Positions 36,751 through 45,900 of a DNA stretch of 53,768 nt are shown here, piece by piece (within the stretch, counting starts at the first letter, position 1; each line of letters opens with the position of its first letter). The translations under genes and the position numbers were made by a program. The stretch is from DATMER01 sp035536935. Lineage in GTDB: Bacteria > Acidobacteriota > Thermoanaerobaculia > Multivoradales > UBA5704. The notes under the pieces were generated by a model, which worked only from the letters and a program-made list of their open reading frames with translations, did no database searches and was not told the DNA's origin. The DNA lies in assembly GCA_035536935.1 (NCBI GenBank), contig DATLNC010000256.1:1-53768 (forward strand), written 5' to 3'.

Positions 36751-37996
36751 GGACGTCCCCTTGCCTCGCGCCCGAGATCGCCACCACCTCGCCGTCCAGG
36801 CGGACCTCGGCGCCGGCTCCGGCATCGGGCGCGCCGATGATCTCGATCGCGAGCCCCGCGGCCCCGTCCGTCGAGAGCTCCAGCCTCGCCCACCTCTCCA
36901 GCAGCTTCCAGTCCCGGTAAGACCATTCGCTTCGCCGCTCTACCGGATCCCGCGCGGGTTCCACCTCGCCCCTCGCGCCGGCGAAAGCTGCCAGCCGGCT
37001 CAGCACCGGTTGCGTCATCGGGCAGCGCCGCAACCGGCAGAGGTCGAGGGACCAGTCGAGCCAGGACTGGAATGCCGGGGCGAGGCTGGGGCTCGCGGGT
37101 CCGGGCGGGGCCTGCGCCAGGGCGGACTCGACCTGCGGGATGAACCGGCGCCGCGGCGGCGCCTGGAGCAGGCTGAGGAACATGAGCTGGGCGCGGCCGG
37201 TGTCGCCCCCTGCGAGACGGGCCTCGGCTTCGGCCAGATCGCGCCGCATCTGCGCCTGAAGGGCCGCGTACCACCTGTGCCGGGCCGCGCTGTAGCCGGG
37301 CCAGTCCGCATCCGCGGCCGCGAGCTGCTGCAGCCGTTCCCAGGCCCACGGAGCGGGTGGCATGGCGGAGAACGCGGCCTCGTAGCTGCCCGCGGTCCCT
37401 ACCCAGGGCTCGATCAGGGCCTCGAAGGTGGCGCGGTCGCTCAGGGCTCCGGCCAGGAGCTGGCGGGCGGACTCCTTCTTGCCCCGGCCCAGCGCCGGCC
37501 ACAGCTCCAGGTAGGCGGCGGCGAGGAAGCGGGCGGGCTCGGGCCGTCCGGGGGCGAGCTCCAGCGAATGGAGGAGCGGGCCCTCCCACTCCTCGGGGTG
37601 GGAGAAGAGCCTGCGGTCGCGCCGGAGGGACCACTCCAGGTAGGTGGAGGCGCCCTGCGTCATGGCCGCCTCCCAGGATGCGGGGCGCTTCAGAGAGACG
37701 CCGGCAGCCAGGCCGCGCGCCACTTCCAGGCGGCGGAGGATGACGGCAGGCTCGGGCCGGGGTTCCGACGTAGCGGAGGCGAGCAGGGTGCGCGCCAGCC
37801 GCAGCCGCGCCCGCCAGGGGTCCGGCTCGCGGGAGATGGCGTCGAGGAGGCCTGGGTCCTGCGCGAGCACGCCCGTCTCCCGCGCCAGCTCCTCGAGGTT
37901 CCGCTGCCCGGCCCGGTAGGAGACCAGCTGAGCGACGGATACGGCCGCGAGCCCGATCCCGGCCAAGGCCAGGGTTGCGCGCCAGGCGCTCTTCAT
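36647..37996 (-). CDS. Membrane-anchored protein of unknown function
   Basis: The 449-aa protein has one N-terminal membrane segment (TLALAGIGLAAVSVAQLVS) and a long helical region (residues 30-330) with repeat-like helical pairs such as RLRLARTLLASA and PARFLAAAYLELWPALG, suggesting a TPR-like solenoid. The C-terminus is beta-rich, with LAIEIIGAPDAGAGAEVRLDGE. GGAG lies 9 nt before the ATG. Its last 104 bp lie opposite the end of the convergent O-antigen ligase-like gene. I do not recognise the family; the context suggests an accessory protein of polysaccharide assembly. Confidence 0.75.
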   Translation of the reverse strand: MKSAWRATLALAGIGLAAVSVAQLVSYRAGQRNLEELARETGVLAQDPGLLDAISREPDPWRARLRLARTLLASATSEPRPEPAVILRRLEVARGLAAGVSLKRPASWEAAMTQGASTYLEWSLRRDRRLFSHPEEWEGPLLHSLELAPGRPEPARFLAAAYLELWPALGRGKKESARQLLAGALSDRATFEALIEPWVGTAGSYEAAFSAMPPAPWAWERLQQLAAADADWPGYSAARHRWYAALQAQMRRDLAEAEARLAGGDTGRAQLMFLSLLQAPPRRRFIPQVESALAQAPPGPASPSLAPAFQSWLDWSLDLCRLRRCPMTQPVLSRLAAFAGARGEVEPARDPVERRSEWSYRDWKLLERWARLELSTDGAAGLAIEIIGAPDAGAGAEVRLDGEVVAISGARQGDVLTVRHPFDAGAHLLEIEAVSGGRLVPGAVGLLSR

Positions 37997-38055
37997 CGCG
38001 GGAGGCTCCGGAATGTCGGCAAGGTGCGATCTATTCTATCGAAGCCGTATCGAGT

Positions 38056-38251
38056 GGGTAGAAGGGTCCAACCAGCGGGTAGAGGGGTCTACCCACCGGG
38101 TAGCTCTGCCGAACCAGTGGGTAGGAGGGTCTGCCCCCTGGGTAGCGGCGTCCCGGCGAGCGGGTAGAGGGGTCCACCCACCGGCTAGGGATCTCCAACG
38201 AGCGGGTAGGCGGCTCCAAGGGGTGGGTAGAGGGGGCTACCCGCTGGACGG
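38056..38251. repeat. Second 21-bp tandem array, ten units of GGGTAG
   Basis: GGGTAG (GGCTAG once; the last unit is GGACGG) occurs at 38056, 38077, 38098, 38119, 38140, 38162, 38183, 38204, 38225 and 38246. All intervals are 21 nt except one of 22. Units read roughly CAGCGGGTAGAGGGGTCTACC. The array lies between divergent genes and ends only 10 bp before the TATACT box of the gene at 38277. Its sequence is unrelated to the array at 5318-5618, although the period is the same. Confidence 0.85.
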
Positions 38252-38260
38252 GACGCTCCA

Positions 38261-38266
38261 TATACT
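38261..38266 (+). promoter_or_regulatory. TANNNT -10 box upstream of the second O-antigen ligase-like gene
   Basis: TATACT is a near-consensus -10 whose last base is 11 nt upstream of the ATG at 38277. The leader would be about 3 nt and there is no Shine-Dalgarno sequence. The 21-bp array would occupy the -35 region and beyond. Confidence 0.5.
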
Positions 38267-38276
38267 CGCGGCGCCC

Positions 38277-39542
38277 ATGCAATCCGCCGCGCCCCGCTCC
38301 GACCCTCCCTCCTTCGCCTCGACTCTGGGGGAGATCTTCGCTTGGGCGCTGATGATCGTCTCGCCGTTCCTGGTCGTGGCAGGCAAGGAGTCGTTCCGGC
38401 TGCCGAAGCTGATGGTGGGGGAGTGGCTGGGGCTCGCTTCGGTGCTCTGCCTCGCCTGGAACCTCCGGGCTGCCGGCCTGAGGGACGCCTGGCGGCTGCC
38501 GGCAGTGCGCGCCGTGCTCCCGGCGCTGCTGGTGGCCTCGGCGGGGATCTGGACCACGGCGCACCCGCTGCACGTGCGCGAGGCGCTGTTCGACCTCTGG
38601 ATCGGCGCCGCCTGCCTGGTGGGCTGGAGCGCCGGTCTCGAGCGCGAGCGCCTGGAGCGCCTCCTGCGCGGCCTGATCTGGCCGGCGGCGGTCCTCGCGC
38701 TTGTCGGCATCCTCCAGTTCCATCGGATCTGGGAGCCGCTCCGGCTCACCGGCATCCAGTACGACCCGCGCCTGGGGGTCACGTCGTTCGCGGGCAACCC
38801 CGGGGACCTGAGCTCGTACCTGGTGCTGCCGGCGCTCATCGCTCTCTGGATGCTGCTCTCGCCCGGGCGGAGACGGTGGATGGCGGCGGCGGCCCTCGCC
38901 CTCTGCCTCTACGGCCTGGCCCTCACCCAGACGCTCGCGTCGCTGGCCGCCGTGGCCGCGGGAGCGGTCGTGCTCGCGCTGCTCAAGCTGCCGCGCCGCA
39001 AGGTGCTGGCCGGTCTGGCCGCCGCCGCGGTGGTGGCCATCGTCCTGGTGCTGGCGGTGGCGCCGCTGCGGGTCCGGGTCGCGGGCAAGCTCCGGGGCCT
39101 CGCGGAGGGCGACCTCAACGAGGTCCTCACCGGCCGGCTGGACGGCTGGCGCGCCGCGCTCTGGATGATGCGCGAGCATCCGCTCGCCGGCGTCGGGCAT
39201 GGCGCCTACCTGCCCGAGTACGTGCCGGCCAAGCTCGCGCTGCTCGACCGCGGCGTGGAGTTCCTGCCCGGCCAGGTCACGCCGGTCTTCGACAATGCGC
39301 ACAACGAGCTCCTGAACGCCGGCGCCGAGTGGGGCATCCCCGGCCTGCTGGCCCTGGCCTGGGGGCTGTGGATAGTCCTCCGCGCCGCGCGCAGCCGAAA
39401 AGACAGCCCGGCCCTGGCCTGGTCCGGGCTGACCGCCCTGGTGGTCCTCAGCCTGGCTTACTTTCCTTTCCACGTGGCTATCGTCGCCTTCCCGGCGTTG
39501 CTGTTTCTGGCCTGGGTCCTTCAGGAGGAGCGGCCGGCATGA
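38277..39542 (+). CDS. O-antigen ligase/polymerase-like membrane protein (second copy)
   Basis: The ATG at 38277 is used; the frame extends upstream through the repeat array, where translation is low-complexity. The 421-aa protein has about eleven membrane helices. The Wzy_C-type core appears as RLGVTSFAGNPGDLSSYLVLPALIALW, then GRLDGWRAALWMMREHPLAGVGHGAY and a loop with VTPVFDNAHNELLNAGAEWG, containing the conserved H of this family. It therefore belongs to the same broad family as the gene at 35281 but is not a close copy. The stop overlaps the next ATG by 4 nt. Confidence 0.88.
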   Translation: MQSAAPRSDPPSFASTLGEIFAWALMIVSPFLVVAGKESFRLPKLMVGEWLGLASVLCLAWNLRAAGLRDAWRLPAVRAVLPALLVASAGIWTTAHPLHVREALFDLWIGAACLVGWSAGLERERLERLLRGLIWPAAVLALVGILQFHRIWEPLRLTGIQYDPRLGVTSFAGNPGDLSSYLVLPALIALWMLLSPGRRRWMAAAALALCLYGLALTQTLASLAAVAAGAVVLALLKLPRRKVLAGLAAAAVVAIVLVLAVAPLRVRVAGKLRGLAEGDLNEVLTGRLDGWRAALWMMREHPLAGVGHGAYLPEYVPAKLALLDRGVEFLPGQVTPVFDNAHNELLNAGAEWGIPGLLALAWGLWIVLRAARSRKDSPALAWSGLTALVVLSLAYFPFHVAIVAFPALLFLAWVLQEERPA

Positions 39543-40036
39543 AGCCGAAGCGGCCTGTCCGCCAGGAGACGCCTGCCCCCCCGCCTGCGAGGCGTTCGCC
39601 GCTGGCCTGGGTGGCGGTGCTCCTGCTGCTTCTGGCGCTCCTGGGCCAGACCGGCCGGCTGCGCGACCGGCTGACCGCCGGGCGCATGCTGCGCCAGGTG
39701 GAGCTGATGAGCATGGCCATGATCGCGCGATCCCAGATGCCCCCCAGGCTCCTGGCTGTCAACCTGGAGATGCTGCGCCGGGCCTCGGCCCTGGACCCGA
39801 CGCAGGTCGGGATCCCCATCGCCCGGGGCACGCAGTACCTGCTCCTGGGCAACGGCAGCTCGGCGGTGGCGGCCTATGGCGATGCGCTCGAGCTGGAGCC
39901 GCGGCCGGAGGTCCATCTCAACCTGGGGCGGGCGCTGGTCATGGCGGGAGAGCCGGAAAAGGCCCGGGAGCAGTTCCGGCTGGCACTGCGGCTCGACCCG
40001 AACCTGGCGCAAGTGGTGCCGCCCGAGCTGCGCTAG
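39539..40036 (+). CDS. Membrane-anchored TPR protein
   Basis: This 165-aa protein has a proline-rich basic start, one membrane helix (SPLAWVAVLLLLLALLGQT) and a short TPR pair (residues 95-160: VAAYGDALELEPRPEVHLNLG and EKAREQFRLALRLDP). It is translated from an ATG overlapping the ligase stop, with AGGAGGAG upstream. It probably helps the adjacent ligase-like protein in polysaccharide assembly. Its TAG stop lies within a CTAG shared with the stop of the convergent kinase. Confidence 0.8.
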   Translation: MKPKRPVRQETPAPPPARRSPLAWVAVLLLLLALLGQTGRLRDRLTAGRMLRQVELMSMAMIARSQMPPRLLAVNLEMLRRASALDPTQVGIPIARGTQYLLLGNGSSAVAAYGDALELEPRPEVHLNLGRALVMAGEPEKAREQFRLALRLDPNLAQVVPPELR

Positions 40037-40827
40037 AGCTGGTTGAGCAGCCGCAGCACCTCGCCACCCACATCCATCCGCCGCGGCACGCTCAGCCGCC
40101 GCACCGGCACGCGCCCGGCCAGCCCGGCTGCGAAGTCGAGCTGCGCCGCCAGCAGATCGCTGTCGAACAGCCTTCCGGCGATGGTGTGCCGCAAGAGCAG
40201 GGCCGCTGCGCTCACGGGGGGCAGAGCCTCGGTGCCGACCGCCTCGGCGGATGCGAGCTCGTAGAGCCCCAGCAGCGGATAGCGCGGCTCCAGGCCCGCG
40301 ATGGCCGCCGTCGCCGCCGTGTCGAGCTTGAGCTGGGGGAAGTGGGGGAGGGCAAAGGCTCCTTCGACCGCCAGGAGGTCGTCGGCCGCGAGGGCCACTC
40401 CCTCGCCGACCTCGGTCAGCAGGCGGGCCAGCGTCGACTTGCCGGCGCCGCTCTCTCCAAGGAAGCCGATGACCCCTCCGGATAGAACCACGGCGCTGGC
40501 GTGGAGCAGGAAGACGCCCCTCCGGGCGAGGGCCAGGGCGAAGGCGGGTCCCAGGAGAGCCTCCTCCACCGCGCGTTCCGCTCCTGGTTCGGGATCGACC
40601 TCGATGCAGTCCTGTTGGCGGGGAATCGCGAAGGCTCCGGCGCCGGAGATCTCCAGGAAATCGCAGTCCGGCGTGGCGAGGCAGCGCACCCGGCACTCCC
40701 GCGCTCCCACCCGTGCGCTGCCGGCGAAGACGGTTTGCGCCTCCGGCGGGAGCGCCACCGGGCACCGGCGGACCGTGAGGGTGCGCCCGGCCACGGAATG
40801 GACGGGGCGGAGCCCCGGCGGGTTCAT
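40033..40827 (-). CDS. HPr-kinase-like protein, probable lasso-peptide kinase
   Basis: This 264-aa protein has a Walker A motif GESGAGKST (residues 124-132) just after LLHASAVVL, the arrangement of the HprK C-terminal kinase fold. A DD pair (ALAADDLLAVEG) sits where HprK-type kinases bind Mg. It is much shorter than full HprK and lacks its N-terminal domain. HprK-like proteins of this size are known in lasso-peptide clusters such as that of paeninodin, where they phosphorylate the precursor. The ATG overlaps the precursor stop by ATGA, strongly suggesting co-translation. Confidence 0.82.
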   Translation of the reverse strand: MNPPGLRPVHSVAGRTLTVRRCPVALPPEAQTVFAGSARVGARECRVRCLATPDCDFLEISGAGAFAIPRQQDCIEVDPEPGAERAVEEALLGPAFALALARRGVFLLHASAVVLSGGVIGFLGESGAGKSTLARLLTEVGEGVALAADDLLAVEGAFALPHFPQLKLDTAATAAIAGLEPRYPLLGLYELASAEAVGTEALPPVSAAALLLRHTIAGRLFDSDLLAAQLDFAAGLAGRVPVRRLSVPRRMDVGGEVLRLLNQL

Positions 40828-41048
40828 GCGTCGCGGTCGAAGGGCGGGATCGGCGCTTCGCCGAACACCAGGGGCTTGCGCGGGCGGCCGATGCCGGAGT
40901 CGCCGGCACCCGGGGAACCCCCGAGCGTAAGGCTGCGCAGATCCCCCAGCTCCACGAGGCGAGGGCTGACATAGGGACGCCTTGGCTGGGCGTTTATCGA
41001 GGTATATCGCTGCTCAGACAATATGAACGAAGTATAGCACGCATTCAT
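40824..41048 (-). CDS. Lasso-peptide precursor candidate (74 aa)
   Basis: The leader contains the exact lasso leader spacing Y-x-x-P-x-L-x-x-x-G-x-x-x-x-x-T: Tyr26, Pro29, Leu31, Gly35, Thr41 (PYVSPRLVELGDLRSLTLGG). Thr at -2 predicts cleavage before Gly43, so the core is residues 43-74. Asp50 is core position 8, so Gly1-Asp8 could close an 8-residue macrolactam ring (GGSPGAGD). The predicted core is 32 aa, longer than most. The ATG at 41048 overlaps the cyclase stop (ATGA). An in-frame TTG at 41021 is the alternative and lies 9 nt after a TATACT box; it would give 65 aa. The C-terminus has PIPPFDRDA. No recognition protein or leader peptidase is present. Confidence 0.8.
   Translation of the reverse strand: MNACYTSFILSEQRYTSINAQPRRPYVSPRLVELGDLRSLTLGGSPGAGDSGIGRPRKPLVFGEAPIPPFDRDA
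41031..41036 (-). promoter_or_regulatory. Possible internal -10 box for the lasso precursor
   Basis: On the minus strand TATACT lies at 41036-41031, inside the start of the precursor frame and 9 nt before an in-frame TTG. It could drive an extra, leaderless transcript of the precursor and kinase, which would help make precursor in excess of the enzymes. Confidence 0.4.
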
Positions 41049-42832
41049 TGCACAAGCGACCGCGCCCATAACTCCGCGGCGAGACAGTGCCAGAAGACCA
41101 GGGTCGGCACCCCCGACCCGCCGGTCCGGGCCGTGTCGAGAAAGCGCTCCAGCAGGGCGGGATCGACCCAGCGGCGCCAGAGCTGCGGCCCCTCGCCGAA
41201 GAGCAGGCGTCTCACGGTCTCGTGCTCGCGCTCGCCGATCCCGCGGGCGAACAGCGGCCCCAGGTCCGACATCTGCCGCCGCAGGCGCACGGCATCGGGC
41301 AGATAACCGTCGGCCGCGAGCCACACGAGGCGCTTGCGCCACCCCGGCCGCGCCAGGTGGTCGGCCGGCAGGCGGAGGGCGAGCTCGATCAGGCGACGGT
41401 CGCGGAAGGGGAAGCGCAGCTCGACGCCGTGATGCCGGGCGCGCCGCATCTCGACCGCGATGCCCATCATGGCGAACGGCGCGAGGAGCGTCTGCGCCTG
41501 CTCGGGATGGCGTGCCCGCACCGGACGGTATTCCAGAGATTTGCGGGCGGAGGGGATCAGCCAGGACGGGGTGCGCACCGACCGCAGCCGCTCCCAGGCA
41601 GACCCGAGCAGCAGGACGCCGAGCGCGCGCCGGAGCCCCGGGGTCCAGACTTCCGGCCGCGAACGCCAGCGCAGCTCGTCGCGCAGGCCGCGTCGGGCCG
41701 CCGCGGCTCGCCCGCGGGTCAGGCAATCGCGCAGCCACCAGGCATCGACCCCGTGGTACATCTCGTCCGAGAAGTGGCCGGTGAGCAGCGCCCGCGAGCC
41801 TCCCGCGGCCGCCGCCGAGAACGCCGCGGCGTGCAGCTCGCGGTACGGGTTCTCGAACGGCAGGCTGGGGTCGATCGCAGTCTTATCGAGGTCGCGCAAG
41901 GGCCAGCAACCGTCGCCGTCCACCCAGGCCGGCTCGAGGCCGGCCGCGGTCATCATCGCCTGCGCGAACCTGCTCTCGTCCGCCTCCGTCAGCTCGCGGA
42001 ACCGCCAGGAGACCGCCCGGACCTTTCCCTGCCCCCCTGCGAGCACCGCGTGCGCTGCGACCGTGGTGGAATCGAGGCCCCCGCTCATCAGCACGGTGGC
42101 CGGGCCGGTCGAGCGGAGCTGCGCGCGGACCGCCGTGGAGAGCAGCTCGCGGAAGGCTTCGACCGAGTCGGCCTCGCTCCCGCGCAGCAGGGACAGGTCG
42201 GGGTTCCAGAAGGAATGCCGCCGCTCTCCAGCCGCGGAGAAGGTCACCCGCCAGCCGGGGGGCACCTGCTTGACGGCGCGGAAGAAGGTGGCGTCCGGCG
42301 CCGGCTCCCGCAAGGCGAAGAAGGCCGCCAGGGTCGCCTCGTCCAGATCGCCCGGATCTCTGAGCAGCACCGCAGGCTCGCTGGCGACCAGGAGCCTCTC
42401 CGCAGTGGCGTGCCAGCAGAGCATGCGCTCGCCGGTGGGGTCGCGCGCCAGGTGAACCTCGCGCTCCCGGAGATCGAGGAAGAGCAGCACCCAGGGTCCG
42501 ATGAAGCGGTCCAGGGCCTCCCACTTTCCCCCGGCCAGAAAGCGGAGGACCGCCGCGGCATCGCTCTCCTCGCTGGAGACTCCGAGCTCCTCGCGGTTGT
42601 CCAGCCGGCCGTCGAAGAGCAAGGCGAAACGGCCGGAAGGATCGACCAGGGGCTGGCTCTCCCCGGCCTCTTCAGGAGTGGAGTGGAAGGCCCGGCAGCC
42701 CAGAGTCGCCCACTCCCACGAGCGGACCGAGTCGCCATCCCCCGGCGGCTCCGCCGAGGCGCCGAAGAATGCCGCCAGATCCCGGGGACCGGGGGCTCCG
42801 TCGAGGCGTAAGTTGGCGAAGAGAGCGCCCAT
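41045..42832 (-). CDS. Asparagine-synthetase-like lasso-peptide cyclase
   Basis: This 595-aa protein has the two-part layout of AsnB. The N-terminal glutaminase-like domain (GRFALLFDGRLDNREEL, residues 68-84) lacks the catalytic Cys2: the protein starts MGAL. The C-terminal domain has the PP-loop SGGLDS (residues 250-255) and the conserved HGVELRFPFRDRRLIELAL segment. Lasso cyclases of this family use ATP to adenylate the ring-forming Asp or Glu and close the macrolactam. The adjacent precursor with Asp at core position 8 fits. It is the first gene of the operon, with a TATCGT box 9 nt before its ATG. Confidence 0.88.
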   Translation of the reverse strand: MGALFANLRLDGAPGPRDLAAFFGASAEPPGDGDSVRSWEWATLGCRAFHSTPEEAGESQPLVDPSGRFALLFDGRLDNREELGVSSEESDAAAVLRFLAGGKWEALDRFIGPWVLLFLDLREREVHLARDPTGERMLCWHATAERLLVASEPAVLLRDPGDLDEATLAAFFALREPAPDATFFRAVKQVPPGWRVTFSAAGERRHSFWNPDLSLLRGSEADSVEAFRELLSTAVRAQLRSTGPATVLMSGGLDSTTVAAHAVLAGGQGKVRAVSWRFRELTEADESRFAQAMMTAAGLEPAWVDGDGCWPLRDLDKTAIDPSLPFENPYRELHAAAFSAAAAGGSRALLTGHFSDEMYHGVDAWWLRDCLTRGRAAAARRGLRDELRWRSRPEVWTPGLRRALGVLLLGSAWERLRSVRTPSWLIPSARKSLEYRPVRARHPEQAQTLLAPFAMMGIAVEMRRARHHGVELRFPFRDRRLIELALRLPADHLARPGWRKRLVWLAADGYLPDAVRLRRQMSDLGPLFARGIGEREHETVRRLLFGEGPQLWRRWVDPALLERFLDTARTGGSGVPTLVFWHCLAAELWARSLVQ

Positions 42833-42841
42833 GTGAAGCGC

Positions 42842-42847
42842 ACGATA
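42842..42847 (-). promoter_or_regulatory. TANNNT -10 box for the lasso operon
   Basis: On the minus strand TATCGT lies at 42847-42842 and its last base is 10 nt before the cyclase ATG (42832). It would give a near-leaderless transcript. No Shine-Dalgarno sequence is seen. Confidence 0.4.
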
Positions 42848-42953
42848 GCGGAACCGCGCCGGATCGTGTTAACATGAGCCACCTGTATCTTCATTAGTCT
42901 GAGTTTCTTCGGGCCAGGTGTAGTGCGTCGGATGTACCTTTGGAGGTAGCCAG

Positions 42954-45900
42954 ATGTCCTATCGCTGTCATAGCCGTGTCTTGTCCTGGGTCCGCTGGGG
43001 TGCCGCGGCCATGATTCTGTTCGTGCAGCCGTCCTTCGGCGCAGGCACGCTCTCGGTCCGGCTCAACGCGCCGTACAACGTGATCGTCGACTCCAACGTG
43101 TGCTCGCCGTCGACCTACGCGCCCCAGGTCGCCACGATCGGCGCCGGCTTCTGCAACACCGGCGATGCCCCCCTGACGGACGTGGTGGGACACATCGGCA
43201 ACTTCAGCGCCGGCACGCCGGGAAGCTATCCGGTGCGCGACAGCGCGGCGGCTGCCAACGACGTAGCGCTCTCCAGCGCCTGCCTGGCCAACACCGGCAC
43301 CTACAGCCTGACCCACCTCGGCGACCTGGTCGATGCCACGCGCTACATCGGCACGCTCGACGTCGGCGAGTGCTCCTGGCAATACTGGAGCTTCACCTAC
43401 CCGCGGCGCTCCAACCCGGACACCTGCGGCTCGCCGGTCTGGTGCAACTCCAATACTCCCAACGACGACCTCTGGCTGCCGTTCGACGCGTGGGCGACCA
43501 GTGCCCAGGGATCGGCCGCGAATACGACCTGGCGCGTCACCATGCGCAACGAGATCTCGGCCAGCGCCAACAAGATCTTCCCCAACGGCGGCTCCTGGTT
43601 CAACGAGCCGTCCACCTGCTTCCCCGGCCAGACGGTGGTCACCAACGGCATCAATTACCAGCTCGGCAACGTCGGCCAGGGGTTCGACAACGACGGCGAC
43701 GGCGACGGCGACTTCAACGCGTTCCTGCAGCCGATCGGCGACACCGGCTGGAACCCGGCCTGCTTCCGGCTGGTCAAGACCTCCGGCCAGCTCACCATCT
43801 CGACCTCCGGCGGCGGCACGCAGCTCTACGACTTCGAGGACCAGCTCTACTTCACCGACCTGCCGTCCAACAACAACGGCGTCACCGGCATCGTCTACTA
43901 CGAGTTCATGTGCCTGGACGGCGCCTGCGCCGTCCCCCTGACGCCCTATCAGGAGGCCGCGTCCGGCTCCGACAACGAGAAGTTTGCCGGCGACTACGGC
44001 ACCGACGTCGGCGAGCTGCAGAGCGTGGAGCCCAGCGCCACTCTCGGCAAGACGGTCGCCGACACCTCGCCGCTGGACGGCCGGGCGTCAGCCGGCGAGA
44101 CGCTCAACTACACGGTGACCCTGACCAACAACGAGACCGTGCCGATCGGCAGGCCCGACCTCGGCGTGCCGCTGGTGATCCGCGATTCGATCCCGGCCGG
44201 CACGAAGTACGCCGGGGGCACCGCCACGGCGTCGTTCGGTTGCTGCGGCGTCTCCATCCTCTACTCGGTCGACGGCGGCACCAGCTGGTCGAGCACCCAG
44301 CCGGGCAACCCTGCGCTGGTCACGACTCTGATGTGGCGGCTCCAGGCTCCGCTCCCCGTCGGCGCTGCGGGGACGGTCGGCTTCGGCGTGACCGTGAACA
44401 ACCCCTACAGCGGCAACCCGGTGATCCTCAACACGGCGAAGGCGAGCTTCGGCGATTCTTCGCCGTTCCTCCAGGCCAGCGCCGCGATCCCCGTGCTCGG
44501 CACCGCGCGCATCGGCGACACCATCTTCCGCGACGACGGCGCGGGCACGCCCGCCAACGCGAACAACGGCGTCCTGAACGCCGGTGAGACGGTGCTCGCC
44601 AACGTCGGCCTGTCGCTCTACTGGGACGTCGACGGCGACGGCGTCCTGGACGCGGGCGAGCCGCTGGTCGCCACGACCAGCAGCGGCGCCGCCGGCAGCG
44701 GCTGCGGCGGGACGGGCAACTACTGCTTCACCGGCCTGGCCGCCGGCAACTTCCTGGCCGTGGTCGACAAGAACGACGCCGACCTGCCCGTGGGCTACAG
44801 GCTCACCACCCCGACCCCTGGACTTCCCAGGGACACGGTCGCCGTCACCGGCCTGCTGGCCGGGCAGACGGTCGCCACCGTCGACTTCGGCTTCGGCCCC
44901 TCCCTGCTGGTGGCCAAGACGCGCACGTCGGCCGCCATCTCGACCGAGGGTCAGGTTGTGACCTACACCCTGAGCGCCACGAATTCCCGCCCGGCCAGCC
45001 AGGCCTGCAGCTACAACGCCTGGGCCGAGGCGGCGCTCGGCACCTCGTCGTTCACCAATGCCGGCAACGCTGCCGGTGCGCAGGGGCCCGACGGGCTCTA
45101 CGCGAGCGGCGGTGAAGGGGGCAGCGGCAACAACCTCAACCTCAGCACGTTCGGCATCGGGACCCCCAGCGGGACCATCGCTTCGGCCACCTTGCAGATC
45201 CCGCTTTACATCGGCGGGAGCCTCGTCAACGACGACCTCGACTGGACGGTCACCGACGTGGTAGGCGGGCAGACGCTGTCCGGCACGATCTCGACGGCCA
45301 CCCTGAACACCGCGGTCGGCGCCGCGAACGCCAAGACCGTCAGCGTCAACGTCTCGAGCATCCTCACGACCTTCGCGGAGGTGGCCGGGGCCACGGTGCA
45401 GTTCATCTTCAAGCATACCGGCGGCTCCGACGGCATCGTCCTGTTCGTCGACGCGACCGGCCTGCAGGTCACCACCAACGAGGTCTGCGGCGCGCCGAGC
45501 GACGACATGCGCACGGTGCCGATGACCGACGTTTACGACGCGGACGTGCTGCAGTTCCTCGACGCCACCCTGACGCCTTCGGGCTCGTCGGTGACGGGGA
45601 CCGCGCCCAACCGCGTCGGCACGCTCACCTGGGACCTCGGCCCGCTGCGCTCGCAGCAGACGAAGACCGTGACCGTGCGCTTCCTCGCCGCCGAGCAGGA
45701 CACCAACGGCAACGGCGAGGCCGACGTGGTGATCCACACCAACACCGAGGCGGTGACCGGCGCCCTCTTCTTCGACAACGGCGCGGTCAACAACGCCAGC
45801 GCCACCGCGACCCACCAGGTCGATCCGCGCGGCTCGGTCTCGGGCTTCGTCTGGGCCGACCTCGGCGTCACCCCGAACGGCGTCAAGAACGCCGGCGAGC

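Noticed and set aside
38056..38251. CRISPR array or direct-repeat origin
   Set aside because: Units of 21 bp without spacers; no replication or cas genes nearby, and no AT-rich segment.
40033..43000. Missing lasso B1 (RRE) or B2 (leader peptidase) gene
   Set aside because: I looked on both strands around the operon; all open frames there belong to the three called genes, the ligase-like and TPR genes, or the surface protein. None shows PqqD-like or transglutaminase-like Cys-His-Asp motifs.
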